Assembly (NCBI GenBank): GCA_009746045.1
Contig: RPFO01000104.1
Location: 3,821,666 to 3,885,665, forward strand
Length of the DNA: 64,000 nucleotides
Reading direction: 5' to 3'
From: Mesostigma viride
Taxonomy: Eukaryota; Streptophyta; Mesostigmatophyceae; Mesostigmatales; Mesostigmataceae
The first letter of the stretch is position 1, and each line of letters starts with the position of its first letter. A program made the translations under genes and the position numbers. Under the pieces are notes generated by a model that was not told the DNA's origin, searched no databases, and worked only from the letters and a program-made list of their open reading frames with translations. Shown in pieces: positions 56,206-64,000 of the stretch.

Positions 56206-59200
56206 TTATTTGCTCACCACCTTGGCGTTGGTATTGGCCGCACCCACGGGGGCCGCGGGTAGGCTTCCCTTCGCAGCTGCCGCAGCTGGACTTGCCAGAG
56301 CCCCCCCTGAAGCATCAGCATCTGCAGCCGCTGCTGCTGCTGCTGCCTGGGCCTTGGCCTTTGCCTCCTTCTCCTTCGCCCTCTGCGCGGACGCGCGTGC
56401 CGCCTGCTCCTGCCGCTTGTATATCACGGCCTTGCAGTTCTCGAACGCAAAGAAGCCGACGGCGCCGAAGAGCGCGCTGTACAGCAGGCGCGGCGGCATG
56501 CCCCTCGTGAGGCCCGCGAAGCCTTCCTCCTTGGCGATCGCGCGAAGCGTGTCGATCATGCCACGGTAGCCGCCCTGGGCCATGGCGGCGGCGGCGGCGT
56601 TGGCCTTGCTGCCGCCGGTCGCGGCGATCAGCTCGGGGGAGACCTGAGCCAGAATAATGATAATGATAACATTGATGATATTAATGAGAACAAAAGTAAT
56701 AATCATTCAATGATAATTATCATCATCACAATAATAATGACAAGGCCGGGCGCGTGATGAGCATGGCGAAAGGGCGCAAACGAGCACGGTGAGCAAGTCG
56801 CGGAAAAACAAGCACAGACAGTGATTGACTCACGGCAAAATCTTACATCAGTTTGTTACTTACTTACAAATTACGATGTAGTATGTCCATGTATCCATTT
56901 ATTACGTGCCACAGACATCAGAACTGCCGAGACATGAAAAACGTAAAGACCAGGAATGCTGGATAGAGCCACCGCACCGCCGCCTACAGTGACCACCCAC
57001 CTGCGTCATGAGGCGTGTCTTGACCACGTCCAGTGGCGTCGTCAGCGCGGCCGAGCTGGCCCCGCTGATGGCCCCCAGCGCAAAATTTTCCCACGAGGGT
57101 AGCGACGTGCGGCCCGTGGTGGACAGCGCGAGCGCTTTCAGCCACTCGAACACGGTGAAGTTGATCACATTGGACGGCAGGTTGCGGAGCAGCGTGGGGC
57201 CGTAGCCCACGTAGAGGCCGCCGATTCCCTCCGTGCGCACGGTGGCCAACAGAACTTTGAGAGCGCTGTCCGCGGAGCCGACCTGGTGCGTGTGTGTGCG
57301 GGGTGTGTGGGGGGTGGGTGACGTGTGGGGTATGTGCGTGGTGTGTGTGTGGGGGGGGAATTCGGGGGTGGTGGGGGGGGGGAGAAATAGGGGGTGGGGT
57401 GGGCGGTTGGACACTTGAGGGGTGACAGGCAGAAAAACTTGGGGCTAGATGGTGCATGCATATGGGGATGGGTGGTAGAACGAGATGGGCTAGACGATTT
57501 ACAGAATAAGGGGTGGGGAGGTAGGAAAATTTTGGGGTTGAAGGGGTAGAGAAATGGGTGGTGGTGGCGGGGGTGAGAAAGAGAGTGGGGTGGTGGGTGG
57601 TGGGCGACTAGCCGGTTACTGGTTAGGTGGGGGCGGGGTGTGGGAAATGAGGAGAGATCCCCGCGGGAAAAGGGGAAAGGGGTGGGGGTGGACACAGTGA
57701 GAGAGCAAGGATCAGGTAAGGACGCCGGAGTGGCCGCGAAGCAAACTGAGGAAGAGCTAGCACAACAGGTGTATCTGACCCAACATGTCCTATTCTATCC
57801 ACACGCACTACTTCTCTCCCTTCCCTCCCGTCCCTCCCGTCCCTCCCGTCCCTCCCGTCCCTCCCGTCCCTCCCGTCCCTCCCGTCCCTCCCGTCCCTCC
57901 CGTCCCTCCCGTCCCTCCCGTCCCTCCCGTCCCTCCCGTCCCTCCCGTCCCTCCCGTCCCTCCCGTCCCTCCCTTCCCTCCCTTCCCTCCCTTCCCTCCC
58001 TTCCCTCCCTTCCCTCCCTTCCCTCCCTTCCCTCCCTTCCCTCCCTTCCCTCCCTTCCCTCCCTTCCCTCCCTTCCCTCCCTTCCCTCCCTTCCCTCCCT
58101 TCCCTCCCTTCCCTCCCTTCCCTCCCTTCCCTCCCTTCCTCCCTTCCCTCCCTTCCCTCCCTCCCTCCCGTCCCTCCCTTCCCTCCCTTCCCTCCCTTCC
58201 CTCCCTTCCCTCCCTTCCCTCCCTTCCCTCCCTTCCCTCCCTTCCCTCCCTTCCCTCCCTTCCCTCCCTTCCCTCCCTTCCCTCCCTTCCCTCCCTTCCC
58301 TCCCTTCCCTCCCTTCCCTCCCTTCCCTCCCTTCCCTCCCTTCCCTCCCTTCCCTCCCTTCCCTCCCTTCCCTCCCTTCCCTCCCTTCCCTCCCTTCCCT
58401 CCCTTCCCTCCCTTCCCTCCCTTCCCTCCCTTCCCTCCCTTCCCTCCCTTCCCTCCCTTCCCTCCCTTCCCTCCCTTCCCTCCCTTCCCTCCCTTCCCTC
58501 CCTTCCTCTCCTTCCCTCCCTTCCCTCCCTTCCCTCCCTTCCCTCCCTTCCCTCCCTTCCCTCCCTTCCCTCCCTTCCCTCCCTTCCCTCCCTTCCCTCC
58601 CTTCCCTCCCTTCCCTCCCTTCCCTCCCTTCCTCCCTTCCCTCCCTTCCCTCCCTTCCCTCCCTTCCTCCCTTCCCTCCCTTCCCTCCCTCCCCTCCCTC
58701 CCCTCCTCCCTCCCTCCCCTCCCTCCCCTCCCTCCCTCCCCTCCCCTCCCTCCCCTCCCTCCCCTCCCTCCCCTCCCTCCCTCCCTCCCCTCCCTCCCCT
58801 CCCTCCCCTCCCTCCCCTCCCTCCCCTCCCTCCCTCCTCCCTCCCTCCCCTCCCTCCCCTCCCTCCCTCCCTCCCCCTCCCTCCCCTCCTCCCCTCCCTC
58901 CCCTCCCTCCCCTCCCTCCCTCCCTCCCCTCCCTCCCCTCCCTTCCTCTCTACCCTCACTCCACCTGTTCTGCCCCACCCTACCCAACCTTCCCTTCCCT
59001 GCAGCAGCTGCTTGCTGAGCTCTTATCGTCTCTTATCTACTCCAATTACTCTTTTCCACCCCCGCGATCTCTCCCCGCTGCTCGATGAGCTCCTTGGGCA
59101 CGGCCTCCTATTCCCTCCTAACTGCTCTTGTGTCTTCTAATCACATCCTATTCACCCCCCTTTTCACCTGCAGACGCTGCTCGATGAGCTCCTTGGGCAC

Positions 59201-62122
59201 GGCCTCCTATTCCCTCCTAACTGCTCTTGTGTCTTCTAATCACATCCTATTCACCCCCCTTTTCACCTGCAGACGCTGCTCGATGAGCTCCTTGGGCACG
59301 GCCTCCTATTCCCTCCTAACTGCTCTTGTGTCTTCTAATCACATCCTATTCACCCCCCTTTTCACCTGCAGACGCTGCTTGATGAGCTCCTTGGGCACGA
59401 GGATGATGCTCGACACCATGTTGCCCAATGTAGCGGCAACAGGTGGCACCATGGCTGTCAGCTGTGGCGGCAGGTGCTGGTAGAGCGCGCTCTTGGTCAG
59501 CTCGTACGTCCCGAAATAGAGCGCTGAGGAGGGGCCCGCGCCGAGGACCGCGGCTTGCAGGCCACGGTAGAGGTCCGCCAGCCCGCCCGTTTGCTTGACC
59601 GACTGCACAAGGTACATATAATTTTCACATATACAATAGTTTTCATATGGAGTACAGGTTTGTGAGTGTACCCAGCAGTGCTGCTTGTCCAACTGCGCCC
59701 CATCGATCGAAATTGTCGACGAGCAGCATGACTTTTTTTTTTTTTTTTTTCAAGGAAGAGGAAAGTGAAGTGACTTGTGAGTTTGGTGTGTGCCCCCATG
59801 CATGGAGTGACTGACTGCAAGCCATGGGAGTGAAGTCTTCACGGGCAGTATGGATACTGGAGAGCAGGACGCAGCGCTCGATGGGCCCCTTTTTGGTCAA
59901 AGGGAGTTGAAAGAGCCGAGAATGTTCAAGAAAGACGAAGAACGTTTATGAAAGGGGATTAATGAAAATGGAAGAAAGCCCATGACAGAGGAAGAAGGAT
60001 CATGGAAGGAGGAGGAAGGTTCTGGAAGGACTCAGGTAGAGTAGCCACCCATACTGCTGGACCAAATGCAAGCTCTACCGGAGGAAGAGTTTCTGCACTC
60101 TGATACTCAATGAAATCGTTAAACAGTTGGCCCTACCCTGCTCTTCCCCAATGGCCTGCAGCACCTGCAGCATGACATCCATGGCGTGCTCACGGACTCA
60201 CCCAATCCTACAACATCAAAAGCTGCATTCACACGAAACGCCTCCTTCTCATGACATCGGCGACATGCCCCAATTATGTATACTACAGCAACGCTGCACG
60301 GCCAGTAGCATCGTTCCCCGTTTCGTTCATGCCATAGCGACATCCATACTAGTGATGTTGTTCCTAACCTCTCTCTCACCTGCATCATGACATCGATCGT
60401 GCGCTTCTAAATTCTAGTTGCATGCCAGATGAGCATTGAGAATATAATGTCCTCCCCCCAACCCCACCCCACCCCCACCCCCCACCCCACCCCACCCCAC
60501 CCCACCCCACCCCACCCCACCCCACCCCACCCCACCCCACCCCACCCCACCCCACCCCACCCCACCCCACCCCACCCCACCCACCCCACCCCACCCACCC
60601 CACCCCACCCCACCCCACCCCCTTACCTGCATCATGACATCCATGGCATGCTTGTATTGAATCCCAAGCTTGTGCTAAACTCCATGCCATGAAGGAGAAA
60701 TACAATTCCTCCTCGACCCCCTTCTCCCCCCCTTCTCACCTGCATCATCACGTCGGTCGCGTGCTTGTACACCTTGTTGGCGCCCCGCACCTGCAACCGC
60801 GTCTTGATCGTGTCAATCGGGTGCAACACCGCGCTCGTGAACGCGCCCGCCACGCCCCCCGCGATCGCCCCCACCAGCGCCTTGTTCCGCACCGCCGCCG
60901 CCGACGCGGGGGGAGGGGGGCCCCGCGCCGCTGTGGTCACGGATGCCAGGTCGCCAAAGGCGGCCATCGTGACGGATGCCAGGTCTCCAAATACGGCCAC
61001 AGGGCCACCACAGTGACCACCTGCGCGGCTGCCGCCGCTGCCTAGGAAAGGCAGCAAACCTTTTCCTTGACCCTTCGAGGAGGAGGACGAGACTGTAGGG
61101 GAGGATGAGGAGGACATAGACATAGAAGAGGAAAACTCCCTTCCTTCATGCGATGCCGAGACACCTGCCCTCCCCGAACCAGCAGCCACATCATCGCCCT
61201 CCTCTCCCTCCTCCGCGATCACGCGGCCTCGCTGCCCACCATGATGGTGAATCCCCCAGGACAGCCCACGCTTGCCCTTCGGGACGCCAGAATCGAAAGA
61301 ATGGGAGGAAGACCCACCCGGCATGGTGTTCTCTAGGTCGCTCGCGGGGGGGGCGCACGCAGGGGGGTGGGCGGCACCCATGACCCAGGAAGCGCTGCTG
61401 GCGGCGGCTCGGTCGGAGGCGGACGACAGTGCCAGTGATGTGGAAGCCACGCGCGCCAGCACAAGAGGCGCGGTGGCTGATGCAGAAAACCACCCCCCGT
61501 CCTTGCAGTCGTTGCTGGTAGCCCTATGATTCTTCGTATTTGCTACTGCCACCGTCAAGACATTCGTGCTATTCTCGGTATCCTTTCCCCGGCAATCCTG
61601 CCTGCTGTCGGCCCCCACACAGTCGCCCCGGTGCGCCCGCTTGCTCACCTTGCGAACGCTCGGCCCTAGCAAACCATGGCCCTTGAGGGGGCTGCCTTGC
61701 GAGGCCGTGGTATGGCCGTGGTTGTCGCCTTGGCCGGCACTCTCACCATCGTGGTGCTTATGCTGGCCGCCGGCCATGCAGCGCGCCAGCACATTTGCCG
61801 CGTGGGAGATGAGCTCTTGCAACGACTGCGGGGCCGGTGCCAGGATCGAGGGGGACGAGGCGGGCTGGGGTGGAAGGTTGCCCACGGGGCCAGGGATGGC
61901 CAGGGATTGGCCAGGGTGCGGCGAGTGGTGGAGCCCCTGGCTGGTGGGCGAATGGCGGGAGAGAGAGAGCGTTGCTTGGCGGTCTGCCCGTTTCTGATCG
62001 TGGCGCTCCTGTTGGGAAGGTGGGGGGTGAGAGGGAAGGGAAGGAGAAGGGGGGGGCAAGCGGAACAGAGGTGATATTTGGGGAGGAGGGGGGGTGAGAA
62101 GGGGAAGAGGGGAGGGGGCCAC
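56206..62122 (-). CDS. Mitochondrial carrier family (SLC25-like) protein with long N-terminal extension, four exons
   Basis: Exons on the minus strand: 62122-60740, 59602-59366, 57282-57001, 56643-56206 (stop), all phase 0; up to 779 aa. The carrier body starts near residue 400 with three repeats, each bearing the family signature: GAIAGGVAGAFTSAVLHPID then TIKTRLQV; LVPKELIKQRLQ; GASSAALTTPLDVVKTRLMT. Linking segments GLADLYRGLQ, GLYVGYGPTLLRNLP and GFAGLTRGMPPRLL are typical matrix helices. Such proteins exchange small metabolites or cofactors across organelle inner membranes; the pattern is nearest to S-adenosylmethionine-type carriers, but the substrate cannot be fixed from sequence alone. 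The first 400 residues are Ser/Pro/Gly-rich low complexity, so the true start may lie downstream of 62122. The C-terminus after FAFENCKAVIYKRQ is a Lys/Ala-rich tail. Confidence 0.85.
57816..58970 (+). repeat. 1.15-kb polypyrimidine tract: (CCCTCCCGT)n, then (CCCTTCCCT)n, then (CCCTCCCCT)n
   Basis: Three 9-bp-related blocks follow one another: GTCCCTCCC to about 57970, TTCCCTCCC to about 58690, then CCCCTCCCT to 58945. It fills the intron between carrier exons 59602-59366 and 57282-57001. On the transcribed sense strand it is a G/A run. The giant Pro/Ser and Gly/Arg/Lys frames through it are spurious. Confidence 0.96.
59077..59400 (-). repeat. 99-bp array carrying copies of the carrier exon 2 end and its splice donor
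   Basis: Starts of the repeated word GCTGCTCGATGAGCTCC lie at 59077, 59176 and 59275, and of the real exon (GCTGCTTGATGAGCTCC) at 59374: a strict 99-bp period. In gene orientation each unit contains about 33 nt of exon ending CAGCGTCTGCAG and, in the complete copies, the donor GTGAAAAGG. The two full extra donors are at 59267 and 59168. Confidence 0.95.
60460..60622 (+). repeat. (ACCCC)n pentamer tract
   Basis: About 32 copies, G-rich on the transcribed strand, between two copies of the carrier exon 1 donor (60379 and 60625). Confidence 0.95.
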
Positions 62123-63623
62123 AGAAGTAGCAATAACACGTGCGCAATGTTTGCAGCATGACTATATCAGAAAATGCTATATCATCGAGTTGTGTTCCGC
62201 CTGGACAATCTCTGAGCTGCCACATTCGGCAAACTATTCAATCCCTTGTGCAACGAAAAATCAGACAATACATATGTACTTGTCGCAAGCGGCACGCAGC
62301 AAGGGCACTTGAACCCCGTCGCCTAGAAGTGAGCAGATGAAGTTATCAGCAAGAAGCTTCAAACCCCTCCTTGGGGTCACAATTTTCATCTGCCAGCGAG
62401 TGACACGTAACTGTTCAAACCGCTAACTCTGGAAAGCCGGGGAAAGACTGGGGGGGGAAAGCGCGTAATAGCGCACAGAGGCAACTGCACACCTTCCGGG
62501 TGGATACGATTACTCGTTACATGCAGGAGGGTATTCATCCGGCAGACGCCAGACTAGACACATATCGAACGAGGCGAAGCGATAACTGCAAAAGGCTGCT
62601 TGCGTTAGAGTGCGTTGTAGTGCCCATGGCATTTACACTATTCGACGACGAGACCGCCGAGGCCAATACGACTTACCAGCGCGACTGATGGGAACGACAT
62701 CGTCGACGCAGAGCAGCGAGCCTGTCCGGACGATTAGGTACGGGGATGAGCCTGCACGAGTGAAAGAAAGGGATTTTTATATTTCTAGACCTATACAACC
62801 ATTGTGCAAAGCCTCGTCAATGGCTGGTCGAGCTGCAGCAGCAAAAAAATAACTGATTAGCTTTGTTGGTTCGATAGCCCGACGGGTTCTGACTACTGAA
62901 GATGGCTTTAACTGTCTTTTCTCAGTCGAGGTGTATTAAGTTGGATATTTCGTCCATGGCGGAACCCTAAGATCTTGATGAGGGAACTGGTGAGAACAGC
63001 TGCTCGTCGGCGACAGGTGGCGGGAAGCAGATAAAATCCAGGCGTGTGACGCATGCCACTCTGACGAGCTCTGACGAGGGACCAGGCAGTTAATATTTTT
63101 ACGGCGCCGTCCTGTTGTAGGGTCCTGTAAAGCTGCCTAATTCACGCCTTTTTGCCCTAACTTTCGAGGTTGGGATCCTGCAGGTGACGACCTCGAAACG
63201 CCCGCAGGCGAAGAAATCTGGCGGGACGTTCAGGATTTGATCCGGAACGGTACAACCGTATCTGATAATACGGTAATCTTGTACAGTAGATCTTGGGGCA
63301 GAAGTTTACAGATGCGCGCGAAGGCTGGCAGCAGAACAGAACACGCAGTTTCTGCCGGGGACATGGACGCCACAAAGGACCGGGAATCCGGGAATGTATC
63401 ACGTGGCCAAGTGGCTGGAAGAACGTGACATGAAAGCCCTGCCACCCCGCAAGATACATTACCTCTGCGTGAGCCCGCCTTCTCTGCGAGAGTCGTTAAC
63501 GTCGACCGTGGGCCGGAAGCAAATGTAGCTAAATAAAAAATACTTTTACCTACTTCAAGGTGGCTCTTTTTTCCTCCTGGTTTCGTTATGCATAAATGCT
63601 GTTAGATATCGACGATTGCAGAG
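62123..63623. promoter_or_regulatory. Divergent intergenic region; no gene supported
   Basis: It lies between the carrier 5' end (minus) and the first exon at 63624 (plus). Open stretches at 62500-62688 and 63157-63459 have no recognisable features. Promoters for both genes should be here. Confidence 0.35.
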
Positions 63624-63838
63624 ATGAATCATGAGCGGGCAGTCAAGGTGTCCGCTGCCTGCCTTCTCCTCGTCATTATTTTTGAGGGGGCTATAGCCGG
63701 CTTTCTATGGGATAGCGCCAATGGCTTGGGGAAGCGTCTCCATTCGGGCAGTGATGAGAAGACGCAGGAGGCCCCGCGAAAGAATGCTGGCGCGGGACAT
63801 CGGGATGCAATGTCCACAGAAGAGCGAGACAGGCTTCG
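63624..63838 (+). CDS. First exon of a membrane-anchored protein, continues past the window
   Basis: The ATG at 63624 opens a frame beginning MNHERAVKVSAACLLLVIIF: a short basic lead and a hydrophobic stretch (about residues 9-27) that is a signal peptide or membrane anchor. A polar, Lys/Glu/Arg-rich part follows, ending MSTEERDRLR. It stops at a good GTAGGT donor (63839), phase 2. The next exon is not identified within the remaining 160 bp. Family unknown. Confidence 0.55.
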
Positions 63839-64000
63839 GTAGGTGTTATTATTATCTTTTTTTTTACAGGGTCAGGACTCGAGCGTGTTCCCTGGTTGTG
63901 TGGGTTCCCAAGCGGCATATGCGATTACACGTGCCGGCATAGTGGCGCATGAGTAAGCAAATCTGGCACCGCCAGCGCTTTTATTTCGCAACGCTTGCGT

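Noticed and set aside
57623-59140. Large Pro/Ser and Gly/Lys/Arg/Glu repeat frames on both strands
   Set aside because: Artefacts of a 9-bp pyrimidine repeat in a carrier intron.
63839-63869. 31-nt intron leading to VRTRACSLVVW and a stop
   Set aside because: Too short for a normal spliceosomal intron, and the downstream peptide looks non-coding. The real acceptor is probably beyond the window.

Overview
This window is nuclear DNA from an intron-rich eukaryote, most likely a green alga. The sequence shows spliceosomal-type GT-AG introns, very short exons (down to 7 and 14 nt), kilobase-scale microsatellites, and non-LTR, Penelope-like and hAT transposable elements. Inside one intron lies a small AT-rich insert joining a piece of plastid rpl20 to a piece of plastid-type cysA. 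Plastid-encoded cysA is best known from certain green algae, and Penelope-like elements with an N-terminal GIY-YIG nuclease are known from green algae. The lineage is an inference; no rRNA or complete marker gene is present.

Layout. 0.5-4.4 kb (+): a small multi-exon gene of unknown function with an N-terminal membrane segment. 4.8-6.8 kb: decayed non-LTR retrotransposon pieces. 7.4-12.6 kb (-): a two-exon hAT-family transposase-like gene. 13.1-27.8 kb (+): an organellar elongation factor P (EF-P) gene, reconstructed here as 12 exons whose 666 coding nt (221 aa plus stop) are spread over 14.7 kb. Its introns hold a 1-kb CTC tract, a GTGTGCGT tract, a 39-bp array, a 63-bp array and the plastid-derived insert. 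28-37 kb: repeats, including a 1.9-kb element bounded by TTAA with short inverted termini, and a nested stack of SINE-like and LINE insertions. 37.9-39.2 kb (-): a two-exon gene of unknown function. 40.4-47.4 kb (+): a RING finger/TRAF-type zinc-finger gene, apparently ending in two membrane segments. 47.4-49.9 kb: LINE and SINE debris. 49.9-54.7 kb: an intact-looking Penelope-like retroelement (-) between direct repeats. 56.2-62.1 kb (-): a four-exon mitochondrial carrier (SLC25-like) gene. 63.6 kb (+): the first exon of another gene.

The most striking observation is that introns repeatedly carry degraded or tandem copies of their own exon-intron boundary ('exon-edge echoes'): part of the flanking exon plus the splice site, duplicated inside the intron. 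I see this at donors and acceptors in at least six unrelated genes, including the hAT gene. In two cases the duplicated donor has grown into an array (63-bp unit in EF-P, 99-bp unit in the carrier). This suggests that tandem duplication anchored at splice sites is a main route of intron growth in this genome.

The host genes do not form an operon or an obvious pathway. EF-P (organellar translation) and the carrier (organelle membrane transport) are both organelle-related; the RING/TRAF gene is probably a ubiquitin ligase. Everything else is mobile DNA, relics and tandem repeats.
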